64,000 bases of DNA from Amycolatopsis japonica (GCF_000732925.1 NZ_CP008953.1:1178001-1242000); one strand, 5' to 3'. Counted from the stretch's first letter, positions 1 to 8,743 are shown. The notes: generated by a model from the letters alone, not told the origin. A program made the numbers and translations.

Positions 1-102
1 AGGTGGATCGCCCGTATCGTTACCACCGGGCGGACGGTCGGACAAGCCCGATGATCAGAGAGTGCCCGAAAGTGCCTCAGGGGTGGCGGATCGGGGCAGG
101 CC

Positions 103-564
103 ATGGAAAGCGGACCGATCGTGCGGGACGCGGATCGCGACGACGTCATGGCCATCTGCCGTTTCGGCGAAGAGCACGTCCGGGCCCACTACGCGCCGTT
201 GATCGGCGACGAAGAGGCTGCCCGGCAAGTGCGGATGTGGTGGAACACGGCGAACATCGCCGGGGCCGTCGCCCTCGGCGAGGTCGTGATCGCCGAGGAC
301 GGCGGGCGGCCGGCCGGTGTCGGGCAGCGTGGTCTCGACGGCGGCGAGCACGTGATCCGCAAGCTGTACACGCTTCCTCGGTATCGCGGGTTGGGCTCGC
401 GGTTGCTCGAAGTCCTCATCGGACGGTTGCCCGCAGACGCCGGGCGGGTGTACGCCGAGCATCTGGTGGCGGACGAACGCGCGGGCGCCTACTTCGAGCG
501 CGAAGGTTTCACGGTGGAGCGGGTGGAGCCGAGTGGCGTCGTCCGGCGGGTCCGGGGAAGGTGA
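103..564 (+). CDS. GNAT family N-acetyltransferase
   Basis: A 153-residue protein of the size of a single GNAT domain, which transfers an acetyl group from acetyl-CoA to an amine. The acetyl-CoA pyrophosphate-binding signature is visible as RYRGLGS at residues 93-99, followed by a helix and a C-terminal segment AYFEREGF typical of the last strands of the fold. It is probably cytosolic because no signal peptide is seen. The substrate cannot be told from sequence. It converges on the secreted SRPBCC gene on the other strand, about 26 bp away. The ATG at 103 has a purine-rich stretch upstream. Confidence 0.85.
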   Translation: MESGPIVRDADRDDVMAICRFGEEHVRAHYAPLIGDEEAARQVRMWWNTANIAGAVALGEVVIAEDGGRPAGVGQRGLDGGEHVIRKLYTLPRYRGLGSRLLEVLIGRLPADAGRVYAEHLVADERAGAYFEREGFTVERVEPSGVVRRVRGR

Positions 565-590
565 GCCCGGCCCCCGCCCGGACGTCCCCG

Positions 591-1208
591 TTACCGGTGT
601 TCGGCGGCCTTCTTGAGGTCCTTCAGCCAGATTTCGAGGCCCTGCCCGAGCATCGCGGTGGAGCCGGGCACGTCCTTGTCGACCTGCGGACCGGTGTGGC
701 TCTCTTCGGTGCGGACGATGACCCCGCCGGGCACCTTGACGAAGTTCCAGACGTGGACGCCGTCGATGTGCATACCGCCGGGACCGTCGAGCGGGCCGGT
801 CCAGCGGAGGCATTTGCCGGGCTGGAGTTGGCGGACGGTCGAAACGATGGTCACGTCGCCGGGCGGGTACGGCATGCCGGGCGGGACGGGGATGGTCCAC
901 TGGAAGCGGGAATGCTTGCGCAGCGGGCCGTCGTCCAGCCGTTTCATGGTGACGGGGATGGCCGGGTTCTGCCAGGACGGCCAGGCCTCCACGTCGGTCT
1001 GCAGGTTCCAGATGGTGCGCAGCGGCGCCTTGACGAAGGTCTCGGTCCGGTAGTGCACCTTGGCCGACCGGTCGATGCCTTTTCCTTGGCAGGTAAGCGA
1101 AGCCGGTTTGGTGTGGTGGGTGGGGGCGGCCTGGGCCGGTGCTGTGACGCCGAGGACGCCGGCGATGGCCAGTGGGATCGTGAGCAGGGCCGCGCGCTTG
1201 CCGGACAT
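591..1208 (-). CDS. Secreted SRPBCC/polyketide cyclase-like protein
   Basis: About 205 residues. The ATG at 1208 is preferred because a GAAGGAG ribosome site lies just upstream; an alternative start 5 codons earlier would bury that site in the coding region. Residues 1-27 form a signal peptide (KR, hydrophobic core, AQA cleavage). The remainder resembles the START/SRPBCC fold that binds hydrophobic ligands: an early VHYRTETFVKAPLRTIW strand-helix and a late GGVIVRTEESHTGPQ strand, then a C-terminal helix GLEIWLKDLKKAAEH. Most members of this fold are cytosolic, so export is unusual. A promoter and palindromic operator lie directly upstream (1233-1284), so the gene looks repressor-controlled. 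The ligand is unknown. Confidence 0.8.
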   Translation of the reverse strand: MSGKRAALLTIPLAIAGVLGVTAPAQAAPTHHTKPASLTCQGKGIDRSAKVHYRTETFVKAPLRTIWNLQTDVEAWPSWQNPAIPVTMKRLDDGPLRKHSRFQWTIPVPPGMPYPPGDVTIVSTVRQLQPGKCLRWTGPLDGPGGMHIDGVHVWNFVKVPGGVIVRTEESHTGPQVDKDVPGSTAMLGQGLEIWLKDLKKAAEHR

Positions 1209-1232
1209 GGGCTTCTCCTTCACTCCAGTTGT

Positions 1233-1284
1233 TATCGCTTGTCGCGATAGTTAGAAGCTATAGCGAAGCTGCCGTGAACGTCAA
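1233..1284 (-). promoter_or_regulatory. Promoter with palindromic operator for the SRPBCC gene
   Basis: On the minus strand a -35 TTGACG (1284-1279) is followed after 16 bp by a -10 TATAGC (1262-1257). The inverted repeat TATCGC-TTGTC-GCGATA (1233-1249) sits at the expected transcription start, where a bound repressor would block RNA polymerase. Palindromes of this kind are common for TetR- or PadR-type repressors. No such regulator gene is adjacent, so the cognate protein is unknown. Confidence 0.55.
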
Positions 1285-1343
1285 GAGCGGAAGTGAGAAG
1301 GTCTAACGAGGGTAAGTCTTCGCCGGCTTTCCGCGTGTCGAAC

Positions 1344-1400
1344 GTGTCGCGAAAGCCACTTTCGAGACATCTAGCGTCGCGGAAGTGGCTTTCGCGACAC
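1344..1400. repeat. Long inverted repeat (21-bp arms)
   Basis: Arms at 1344-1364 and 1380-1400 are complementary with one mismatch; the arm core is TGTCGCGAAAGCCACTT. The loop is 15 nt. It lies in the 430-bp intergenic region between the SRPBCC promoter and the response-regulator gene, which otherwise shows no gene. It could act as a terminator or be a dispersed palindromic element. Confidence 0.6.
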
Positions 1401-1444
1401 AGGCGCCGGCGGCGAAGTGGCCGCGGCGGGTGAGTGACCGAGGT

Positions 1445-1487
1445 GAAGGCTCCCTTCACCGCAGTAGACGCGGTGAAGGGAGCCTTC
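1445..1487. repeat. Palindromic element, GAAGGG/CTTCACCGC family
   Basis: Perfect 18-bp arms at 1445-1462 and 1470-1487 with a 7-nt loop. Each arm holds a CCTTCACCGC core shared with the hairpin after rho (30724-30768). A single unpaired relative begins near 1559 (GTGAAGGGCCCCTTGAGGGA) and runs into three tandem copies of a CACGGAC unit up to about 1600. A further relative of the 60-kb repeats, with TTACCCCTC, lies at 1522-1544. No T-tract follows, so Rho-independent termination is possible but not certain. Confidence 0.65.
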
Positions 1488-1656
1488 GCTCCATCATCGA
1501 CCCGTCCGCCACCGCGACACGTTTGCCTTACCCCTCAATAACTCGCGTGGGCAGAGGTCCGTGAAGGGCCCCTTGAGGGACCACGGACCACGGACCACGG
1601 TATCGGCGCGGCGTAAGGGTTGGCCGCAGTGGGCTCTTCGCTACTTCAACGAGAAG

Positions 1657-2265
1657 TCACAGCCATTCCGCCTCCGTCGCGATGCGGATCGCGTGCACCC
1701 GGTTGCGCGCGTTGAGCTTCGTGACGATCGCGGCCAGATAGTTCCGGACCGTGCCGGGCGACAGGAACAGTTCGGCCGCGATGTCGGCGACGGTGCGCCC
1801 GCGCGCGGTCACCCGCAGGATCTCGACCTCGCGTGTGGTCAGCGGGCAGTCGTCGGTTTCCCAAGCGGCGAGCGCCAATTCGCTGTCGATCACCCGTCGT
1901 CCGATCGCGACCGACCGCACCGCGTTGGCCAGCCTGTCCGACGGCGCGTCCTTGAGCATGAAGCCGTTGACCTTCGCGTCCAGCGCGCGCCGGACCGTGC
2001 CGGGACGGCCGAGGCTGGTGAGGATCAGCGTATGACAGCCGGGCAGGCTTTCGCGGAGCTCCATGGCCGCGGTCAGACCGTCTTTGCCCGGCAGATCGAT
2101 GTCGATGACCGCGACGTCGGGCCGGACGGATTTCGCCGTCGGAAGGATCTGGTCACCCGCGGCGACTTGGGCGACCACTTCTATATCGGATTCCATGTTC
2201 AGCAGGGCGACGAGCGCCCCGCGAACCATGTGCATATCTTCGGCAAGCAGCACTTTGATCACCAC
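1657..2265 (-). CDS. NarL/LuxR-family response regulator (DesR-like)
   Basis: About 203 residues if started at one of the two adjacent GTG codons (2265 or 2262), which places the receiver strand IKVLLAED at the N terminus as in the family; an upstream ATG at 2304 would add a tail without homology. The receiver has the acidic pocket ED, phospho-acceptor Asp in VAVIDIDLPGKDG (about residue 54-55), the ILTS switch residue and the LKDA lysine. A LuxR-type helix-turn-helix follows (LTTREVEILR, then SPGTVRNYLAAIVTKL). It is a cytosolic transcription factor that would respond to a sensor kinase. No histidine kinase is adjacent, so it appears orphaned here; the upstream 93-residue gene on the same strand is not a kinase. 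Confidence 0.85.
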   Translation of the reverse strand: MVIKVLLAEDMHMVRGALVALLNMESDIEVVAQVAAGDQILPTAKSVRPDVAVIDIDLPGKDGLTAAMELRESLPGCHTLILTSLGRPGTVRRALDAKVNGFMLKDAPSDRLANAVRSVAIGRRVIDSELALAAWETDDCPLTTREVEILRVTARGRTVADIAAELFLSPGTVRNYLAAIVTKLNARNRVHAIRIATEAEWL

Positions 2266-2418
2266 GAAGCACCTCGCACCCCAGTTCAGTGGCTCCGCCG
2301 TCATCCTACGGGATTCTCACCCCATGCGGTGATATCGAAGAATACGCTTTCCGATCATGCGAACGGCATAGGCCGGTCGCGCCAGCGCCCGCGGCCGGAT
2401 GCCGCAAGGGAAAGCGCT

Positions 2419-2700
2419 TCAGAGTACGTCCAGCTCTCGCGGCCACTCGACGGGTTCCCTGCTGAGCCCCAGCAACTCGTACTCCGAACGCACCCAATCG
2501 ATCCGCACCCGGATCGCCAGCGCGGGCGCCACGGTCAGCAGGAATCGGCCGGGACCACCGCCGAGTTTGAAAACCCCGTAGGTCAGGAACGCGGATCCGT
2601 CGCAGACGGCGAACAACGCGGTGAAAACCGTCGCGCGTTCGCTTTCCGGAATCGAATCCAGCCATTCCATCCCGCCGGTCAGCACCAGCCGCACCGTCAT
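2419..2700 (-). CDS. Conserved small hypothetical protein
   Basis: A 93-residue protein preceded by a strong AGGAGG site 5 nt before its ATG, which is the main evidence that it is real. The sequence has a hydrophobic middle (FTALFAVCDGSAFLTYGVFKL, then FLLTVAPALAIRVRIDWV) but no clear transmembrane helix or known motif. It lies upstream of the response regulator on the same strand with a gap of about 150 bp, so cotranscription is possible. I do not recognise a function. Confidence 0.6.
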   Translation of the reverse strand: MTVRLVLTGGMEWLDSIPESERATVFTALFAVCDGSAFLTYGVFKLGGGPGRFLLTVAPALAIRVRIDWVRSEYELLGLSREPVEWPRELDVL

Positions 2701-2792
2701 CCGTGCCTCCTCGCCGCACCGGCTTACAGTATGGCCGCCACCGAGGGCGTGGGGCGTCTCGTCTCCTGCGCCGAACGCGGTGCGGGGACTGC

Positions 2793-5102
2793 TCAGCCCG
2801 CCTGCCGGTAGCGCTTGAGGTACTCGCCGGTCACCGAGCTTTCCGCGGTCAGGAGCTTCTCGGGCGGGCCGGTGAAGACGATCTCGCCGCCGTTCTTGCC
2901 GCCACCGGGCCCGAGGTCGATGACCCAGTCCGCCTGTTCGATCACCGCCAGGTCGTGCTCGATCACCACCACCGTGTTGCCCGCGTCGACCATGCCGTTG
3001 AGCAGGCCCAGCAACAGGTCGATGTCGGTCAGGTGCAGACCGGTGGTCGGTTCGTCGAGGATGTAGACGTTGCCGCCGCCGCCCGAAAGCCGGTCCGCCA
3101 GCTTGATCCGCTGACGTTCACCGCCGGACAGCGTGCTCAGCGCCTGACCCAGCCCGAGATACCCGAGCCCGGTCTCGATCAGCGCGTTCACCTTCGCCAG
3201 CACCGGGGCCTCGGTGAAGTACTCCGCCGCCTGTTCCGCGGACAGGTCCAGCACGTCGGCGATCGACTTGCCCCGCAGCTTGTGCGCGAGCACCTCGCCG
3301 GAGAACCGGCGCCCGTCGCAGCTCTCGCAGCGCTTCGTGATCGGGTCCATATAGGACACTTCGGTGATCAGCACGCCGCGGCCCTGGCATTCCTCGCAGG
3401 CGCCTTGGGAGTTGAAGCTGAACAACGCCGCGTTCGCGCCGCTCGCCTTCGCGAAGAGCTTGCGCACCGGGTCCATCAGGCCGAGGTACGTCGCCGGAGT
3501 CGAGCGGGACGACGCCGCGATCGGCGTCTGGTCCACGAAGATCGCGTCCGGATGCGCCTCGCGGAAGACACCGGAGATCAACGAGCTCTTGCCCGAACCC
3601 GCGACACCGGTGACGGTGGTGAGCACACCGGCCGGGATGTCGACCGACACGTTCTTCAGGTTGTGCAGCGAGGCTCGCTTGATCGAAAGCTTTCCCTTGG
3701 CCTGACGCGGATCCTCCTTGACGGCACCCGAGCGTGCCAGCCCGGCCCCGGTCAACGTCTTGCCGGCGCGCAGCTGCCGGTACGTCCCCTGGAAGACGAC
3801 CTCGCCGCCGTGCACGCCCGCACGCGGCCCGATCTCGACGACATGGTCGGCGATCTCGATGACGTCCGGGTCGTGTTCGACCACGAGGATCGTGTTTCCC
3901 TTGTCCCGCAACGCCCGCAGCAGCTCGTTGAGCCGTCCGACGTCGCGGGGGTGCAGGCCGACGTTGGGCTCGTCGAAGAAGTAGGTCAGCCCGGTCAGGT
4001 CGCTGCCCAGGTGCTTGACCAGCTTGAGCCGCTGTCCCTCACCGCCGGACAGCGAAGTCGTCGCCCGGTCCAGTGAAAGGTAGCCGAGGCCGATCGCTTC
4101 GATGCGTTCGAGCGCGGCCAGCACGCCCTGCGCCATCGCGGCGGTCTGCTCGTCCTTGACGGACTTGATCAGCTCGATCAGATCGGTGATCTGCAGTTCG
4201 CACCACTGCGCGATGTTCTTGCCCGCCAGTTCGGTCGCCAGCGCGGCTTCGCTCAGCCGTCCGCCGCGGCAGGCCGGGCATGGTCCCTCGGTGATGAACT
4301 TCTCCGCCTGGGCGCGGGTCTTCTCGCTCATCGATCCGGTGTCGCGTTTGAGGTGGCGGCGGGTGAAATTCGCGACCAGGCCTTCGAACGTCAGCGTCTG
4401 CGTCTTGCCGTTCTTGAAGGTGAGCTGGACCTTGCCCTCCTTTCCGTGCAGAAGGGTGTCCATCTCCTTCGCGGTGTACTTGCCGAGCTTCTTGGCCGGG
4501 TCGATGGCGTCGTGGTTGGCGTAGAACTGCCAGCCGGGGCTGCCGACCGGGTAGCCCGGCACCAGGATCGCGCCCTCGTCGAGCGATTTCGTCCTGTCGA
4601 GCATCAGCTCGGGGTCCGGGCGCAGCGCGCGGCCGATGCCCTCGCAGTCGGGGCACATCCCGTTGGGGTCGTTGAACGAGTACAGCGATGGATTGCCCGC
4701 GCTGGGCTTTCCCTGCCGGGAGAACAACACTCGCAGCAGCGGATGGATGTCGGCGACCGTGCCGACCGTCGAGCGCGCGTTCCCGCCGAGCGGGCGCTGG
4801 TCGACGACGACCGGGGTGGTCAGGTTCTCGATGCCGTCCACGTGCGGGCGTTCGTGCTTGGGCAACTGGTTGCGGATGAACCAAGGGAAGGTGGCGTTCA
4901 GCTGGCGCTGCGCCTCGACGGCGATCGTGTCGAACACCACGGAGGACTTCCCGGAACCCGAAACCCCGACGAAAACCGTGATCTGGTTCTTCGGGATCTC
5001 GAGCGAGATGTCCTTCAGGTTGTTCTCGTGAGCGCCGGTGACGCGGATTCCCCCACCCGCGGCGTCCAGGGACATGAACAATCCGGCGGCGATTTCGCGC
5101 AT
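2793..5102 (-). CDS. UvrA-like ABC ATPase (short, DrrC-like)
   Basis: 769 residues, well short of canonical UvrA (about 950). Two ABC ATPase halves are present: Walker A GVSGSGKSS near residue 46 and GVAGSGKSS near residue 500, signatures LSGGEGQRLKL and LSGGERQRIKL, and Walker B FFDEPNVGLH and ILDEPTTGLH. CxxC pairs (CPDCEGIG; CEECQGRG with CESCDGRRF) mark zinc modules. The length and missing segments match the UvrA2/DrrC group, in which Streptomyces DrrC gives resistance to the DNA-binding drug daunorubicin. It likely acts on DNA-bound compounds in the cytosol rather than replacing the housekeeping excinuclease. Its neighbours (SnoaL-like, monooxygenase, antiporter) are compatible with a detoxification role. 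Confidence 0.88.
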   Translation of the reverse strand: MREIAAGLFMSLDAAGGGIRVTGAHENNLKDISLEIPKNQITVFVGVSGSGKSSVVFDTIAVEAQRQLNATFPWFIRNQLPKHERPHVDGIENLTTPVVVDQRPLGGNARSTVGTVADIHPLLRVLFSRQGKPSAGNPSLYSFNDPNGMCPDCEGIGRALRPDPELMLDRTKSLDEGAILVPGYPVGSPGWQFYANHDAIDPAKKLGKYTAKEMDTLLHGKEGKVQLTFKNGKTQTLTFEGLVANFTRRHLKRDTGSMSEKTRAQAEKFITEGPCPACRGGRLSEAALATELAGKNIAQWCELQITDLIELIKSVKDEQTAAMAQGVLAALERIEAIGLGYLSLDRATTSLSGGEGQRLKLVKHLGSDLTGLTYFFDEPNVGLHPRDVGRLNELLRALRDKGNTILVVEHDPDVIEIADHVVEIGPRAGVHGGEVVFQGTYRQLRAGKTLTGAGLARSGAVKEDPRQAKGKLSIKRASLHNLKNVSVDIPAGVLTTVTGVAGSGKSSLISGVFREAHPDAIFVDQTPIAASSRSTPATYLGLMDPVRKLFAKASGANAALFSFNSQGACEECQGRGVLITEVSYMDPITKRCESCDGRRFSGEVLAHKLRGKSIADVLDLSAEQAAEYFTEAPVLAKVNALIETGLGYLGLGQALSTLSGGERQRIKLADRLSGGGGNVYILDEPTTGLHLTDIDLLLGLLNGMVDAGNTVVVIEHDLAVIEQADWVIDLGPGGGKNGGEIVFTGPPEKLLTAESSVTGEYLKRYRQAG

Positions 5103-5179
5103 GATTCACTTTCCCACCTCCGCGCGCGACGCTCCAAAGGATCGAGCACTTCGGAAGAGGTCAAGCGGACAGGCAGGGC

Positions 5180-5215
5180 GGAACCCGGGCCCTGAGGAGG
5201 GAAGGCCCGGGTTCC
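5180..5215 (-). terminator. Hairpin downstream of the SnoaL-like gene
   Basis: Perfect 12-bp GC-rich arms GGAACCCGGGCC (5180-5191) and GGCCCGGGTTCC (5204-5215) with a 12-nt loop, 13 bp beyond the stop codon of the SnoaL-like gene on the minus strand. No clear U-tract follows. It separates that two-gene unit from the UvrA-like gene. Confidence 0.65.
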
Positions 5216-5227
5216 GATGTGGAGGGT

Positions 5228-5665
5228 TCAGGCGGCCGTGCCCGGCTTCGGCAGCTGCTGCTTGGCGGGCGTGTTCTGATAGGACGCCAGCTGCCAGGCG
5301 CCGTCCCGTTTGACGACCGTCCACGACGCACGGATCGACTGCGAGTCCGCGACCTCGGTCTCGCCGGGGCCGAGCACCCCGCCCTGGGTGATCAGGACAC
5401 CGGAGTCCGGGGTGAAGAAGCGGATCTCGAGCGGACGGCCGGTGACCTGGGTTCCCTTGTAGTTGCCCGCGAACGATTCCACGAGGAACGCCCGGATGTC
5501 GTCGCGGCCCTTCCTGAACACACCGGGGAGGATCATCGTGCCGTCCTCGGTGAAGACACCGGCGAAGGCGTCGGCGTCGTGGTACGCCCACGCGGCGATC
5601 ACCTTCTGGGTCAGCGCCGCGATCGCCGCCTGGTCGGCTGCCGTGCCGGTTTCGGTCGTGGTCAT
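5228..5665 (-). CDS. SnoaL/SgcJ-like NTF2-fold protein
   Basis: 145 residues with the cone-shaped NTF2-fold pattern: N-terminal helix AAIAALTQKVIAAWAYHDAD, then AFAGVFTEDGTMILPGVFRKG, IRAFL, and a C-terminal WTVVKRDGAWQLASYQNTP that is highly typical of the SgcJ/EcaC subgroup. Such proteins act as small hydrolases, cyclases or binding proteins, often in secondary metabolism, and the substrate cannot be predicted. The gene begins 12 bp after the stop of the upstream monooxygenase-like gene on the same strand, so the two very likely form one transcript. A GGAGGAT-like ribosome site precedes the ATG. Confidence 0.85.
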   Translation of the reverse strand: MTTTETGTAADQAAIAALTQKVIAAWAYHDADAFAGVFTEDGTMILPGVFRKGRDDIRAFLVESFAGNYKGTQVTGRPLEIRFFTPDSGVLITQGGVLGPGETEVADSQSIRASWTVVKRDGAWQLASYQNTPAKQQLPKPGTAA

Positions 5666-5677
5666 CGGAGGATCCTC

Positions 5678-6847
5678 CTAGATGTAGAGGGTGTTGGGCT
5701 CGAGCCCGCAGAGCACGCGGCCGTACAGCTCGGTGTTGGTGTTGGGGTGCATCAGCGCGTGGAGGTTGACCGCGGCGACGTCGCGGGCGATGCGCTGGAT
5801 CGGGATGCCGTGGTAGATCGACGAGCCACCGGAGGCGGCCGCGAGGATGTCGATGCCTTCCTTGGCCCGGCGGACCACGGCGCCGAGGTCGGCCCGCGCG
5901 ATCGCGCGTTCCTCGAGTTTCCACGGGCTGCCGTCCGCGGTCTTCGTGTCGACCAAAGTGGACAGACGGTGCGCGTGGAACCCGGCCTCGTCGATCTTCA
6001 GCGCGGCTTCGGCCACCTGGTGGTGCGTGATCGGGGCCTCGCGCTGGGATTCGTAGGCGGTGTAAGTGATCTTGCGGTCCGGCAGGCGCTTGAGGAAGGT
6101 TTCCTGCGCGCCCCGCGCCATCCCGACCAGCGTGCCCACCGACGACGCCGAGGCGACCGGCAGCAGCGGCGCCCGGTAGATCGAGGCCGAAGCCCCGCCC
6201 TGGCCTTCCAATACCGCAGGCAGTGGGAGCACACGCTCCGCCGGGATGAAGACGTCCTGCGCCACCGTGGACACGCTGCCGGTGCCGCGCAGACCCGAGG
6301 TGTCCCAGTCGTCCACGACCAGCAGATCCGAGATCGGCACCAGCGCCATGATCGGGTACGGCTCGCCCTCCGGCGGCACGAGGATCGCGATGATCTCCTG
6401 CCACTGCGCGTGCAGGGCCCCGCTGATGAAGCCCCATTTGCCGTTCACCACGACCCCGCCGTCGACCGGCGCGGCCATCGCGGACGGGCTCAGCGTGCCG
6501 CAGACGCGCACGTCCGGGGTGGCGAACACCTCGTCCTGCACCGCCTCCGGGAACTGGCAGGCCATCCAGGTCGGGATCCAGTACACCGAGGCCACCCAGG
6601 AGGTCGAGCCGTCGGCCCGGCCGATCTCGGTGGCGACGTCGACCAGGGTGCGGGTGTCGGCCTCGTAGCCGCCGTAACGCTTGGGGCGGCGCAGCTTGAA
6701 GACTCCGGCCTCGGCCAGTGCTTCGATGGATTCCTCGTGCACCCGCCGGTTCTGTTCCTGCCAGGCCGAGTGCTTCTTCAGTGCGGGTGCCAGTTCGGCC
6801 ACGCGGCGAACCAGTTCCTCCCGCGTCGGAACATCGGTGCTCGACAC
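5678..6847 (-). CDS. Acyl-CoA dehydrogenase-fold flavin-dependent monooxygenase
   Basis: 389 residues. The domain order is that of acyl-CoA dehydrogenases (N-terminal helices with LRRPKRYGGYEAD, middle beta domain with NGKWGFISGALHAQW, C-terminal helical bundle). The WGFISG segment and C-terminal HPNTNTELYGRVLCGL resemble the HsaA/HpaH group of two-component flavin monooxygenases, which hydroxylate aromatic substrates using reduced flavin from a separate reductase. No reductase gene is adjacent. A true acyl-CoA dehydrogenase is less likely because the usual catalytic glutamate region is not evident. It is translated with the SnoaL-like gene 12 bp downstream and follows the antiporter gene by 76 bp on the same strand. 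Confidence 0.8.
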   Translation of the reverse strand: MSSTDVPTREELVRRVAELAPALKKHSAWQEQNRRVHEESIEALAEAGVFKLRRPKRYGGYEADTRTLVDVATEIGRADGSTSWVASVYWIPTWMACQFPEAVQDEVFATPDVRVCGTLSPSAMAAPVDGGVVVNGKWGFISGALHAQWQEIIAILVPPEGEPYPIMALVPISDLLVVDDWDTSGLRGTGSVSTVAQDVFIPAERVLPLPAVLEGQGGASASIYRAPLLPVASASSVGTLVGMARGAQETFLKRLPDRKITYTAYESQREAPITHHQVAEAALKIDEAGFHAHRLSTLVDTKTADGSPWKLEERAIARADLGAVVRRAKEGIDILAAASGGSSIYHGIPIQRIARDVAAVNLHALMHPNTNTELYGRVLCGLEPNTLYI

Positions 6848-6923
6848 CTTGACCTCCTAGATCGTCGACTGGTCCAGCTTCGCAGCGGACGGACGCCGAG
6901 ACGTCTTCCCGCTTGCCGGTGCG

Positions 6924-8324
6924 TCAAGCTGCCGCACGTTCGGAGGTGCGGCCGAGGAAATCCACCACGTTCTGGCCGTCGCGGCGGGCGAACCAGGTCG
7001 CCATCGGCGCCGCCATCGCGGTCGAGACCAGCGCCATGATCACCAGCATGGTGAACAGCGTCGGGGAGAGCACGCCGAGATCGAGCCCGATGTTGAGCAC
7101 CACCAGTTCGGTCAGGCCGCGGCAGTTCATCAGCGCGCCCACCTGCAGCGACCGATTCCAGTTCTCGCCGACCGCCCGCGCGGCCAGTGCCGAGCCGCCG
7201 AACTTGCCCGCGACGGCCACGAGCAGGATCGCGCCGCACCAGAGCCACGCGCCGCCGCCGGAAAGCAGGCCGAGGTCGGTGCGCAATCCGCTGTAGGCGA
7301 AGAACAACGGCAGCATCAACGCCGTCGTCAGCCCACCGGCCTTGTCGTGCAGCCAGGTCGCCACCGGGTTGTCGCGGGGGAACACCACCCCGAACACGAA
7401 CGCGCCGAACATCGCGTGCACGCCGATCCACTCGGTCGCCATGGCGCATATCAGCACCCCGACCACCGAGAGCGGCGCGACCCGGTGCAGCCGTACCGCC
7501 GGAGCGCCGGCCACGAACTTCCGCAGCAGGGGCCGCACCACCAGGCCGAGCAGTGCCACGAAGGCCGCGGTGAGTACGACCGTCAGCACCACGCCGAACA
7601 GCGAGGAAGCAGTGGTCAGCGCGATCACGAGTGCCAGCAGGCTCCACGCGGTCACGTCGTCCACCACCGCGCAGGTCAGCGCCACCACGCCGATCTCGCT
7701 GCGGAAGAGCCCGATCTCGTGCAGGATCCGCACCAGCACCGGCAACGCCGTGATGCTCATCGACACCCCGAAGAACAGCGCGAACGGCAGGAATCCACCG
7801 CCCGCCCCGAACCGGGTGTAGGCGACCATGGCGAGCCCGACGCCGAGCAGGAACGGCAGCGCGATGCTGACGTGACTGACGACCAGCGCGAGCCGTCCGC
7901 GGCCGCGCAACAGCCTGGTGTCCAGTTCCAGCCCGGCGAGGAACACGAAGAAGATCACGCCGAGCTGCGCCACGACGTTCAGTTGCGGCACCGCCGCCTT
8001 CGGGATCAGCACGGCCGCGCCCGAAGGCCACAACGCACCGAGCACGGACGGGCCGAGCAGGATGCCCGCGGTGACCTCGCCGATCACCGCGGGCTGCCCG
8101 ATCCGCTGGGCCAGCCACCCGACCATCTTGCAGGCGCCGACCACCACGGTGATCGCCAGCAGGAGCTGGGCCAGTGAAGGTCCGGTCGCCTCCTTCGCGG
8201 CGGCCACACCGGCACCGCCTTCGCCCTGCCCCAGCAGGATGATCGCGGCCACCACGGGGACCACGACCAGTCCTATGTAGACGAACAATGCCCGGCGACC
8301 GGGTCGGGGTTCGCTCTCCACCAT
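6924..8324 (-). CDS. CPA2-type cation/proton antiporter
   Basis: 466 residues from the ATG at 8324, chosen for its GGAAGGGAC ribosome site and because the first membrane helix follows (LFVYIGLVVVPVVAAIILL). About 12-13 transmembrane segments are visible. Family hallmarks include GQPAVIGEVTAGILLGPSVLG in helices 2-3, the acidic FVFLAGLELDTRLL motif, and VVALTCAVVDDVTAWSLLAL carrying the paired aspartates thought to bind the cation. It should exchange Na+ or K+ for protons across the cytoplasmic membrane. There is no C-terminal TrkA-N or USP domain. It could be cotranscribed with the downstream monooxygenase gene. Ion specificity is unknown. Confidence 0.9.
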   Translation of the reverse strand: MVESEPRPGRRALFVYIGLVVVPVVAAIILLGQGEGGAGVAAAKEATGPSLAQLLLAITVVVGACKMVGWLAQRIGQPAVIGEVTAGILLGPSVLGALWPSGAAVLIPKAAVPQLNVVAQLGVIFFVFLAGLELDTRLLRGRGRLALVVSHVSIALPFLLGVGLAMVAYTRFGAGGGFLPFALFFGVSMSITALPVLVRILHEIGLFRSEIGVVALTCAVVDDVTAWSLLALVIALTTASSLFGVVLTVVLTAAFVALLGLVVRPLLRKFVAGAPAVRLHRVAPLSVVGVLICAMATEWIGVHAMFGAFVFGVVFPRDNPVATWLHDKAGGLTTALMLPLFFAYSGLRTDLGLLSGGGAWLWCGAILLVAVAGKFGGSALAARAVGENWNRSLQVGALMNCRGLTELVVLNIGLDLGVLSPTLFTMLVIMALVSTAMAAPMATWFARRDGQNVVDFLGRTSERAAA

Positions 8325-8743
8325 GTCCCTTCCGCTCAACGTTCGGTGACGTTCGCGACCAACCGTCGAGGGTGATCGGATCGTGCCGACAGCCGGAATT
8401 GCTTGACCGAAGCTAACAATCCCGAATGGAGATCCAGTCAAGAACCGGTTGTCTCGTAACGCTTTTCGGGACAGCAGTCGAAGAGACGCTCCCAGTGCCT
8501 CCCGCACCGCCGGACGACCACGGGGCGCCACAGGCCATGCGTCGATCGGACGCACGCTTACTCCACCCGATGCTGTGCCGGCCTCGTGGCCCGGCGGCGC
8601 GGTGACGACTCGGACACGGAGGCGTGACAGGTCGTCACGTCGGATTGGTCGGCGTTCGCCGCTCTGGTTTTCACGGTCGTGTGGCGAGATTCTGGATATC
8701 GCGCGCCGATCGGCCGCCCGACTACACCGGGAAAACGATCACG
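8325..8743. other. Divergent intergenic region without a supported gene
   Basis: A 420-bp stretch between the antiporter start and the first small unknown gene. The plus-strand frame of the latter stays open back to a GTG at 8624, but this segment is arginine-rich and unlike the paralogue, so it is left out of the gene. It probably holds divergent promoters; no hairpin or operator stands out. Confidence 0.4.

Noticed and set aside
8624..8743. N-terminal extension of small unknown protein A from the GTG at 8624
   Set aside because: The extra segment is Arg-rich, has no counterpart in paralogue B and lacks a ribosome site.
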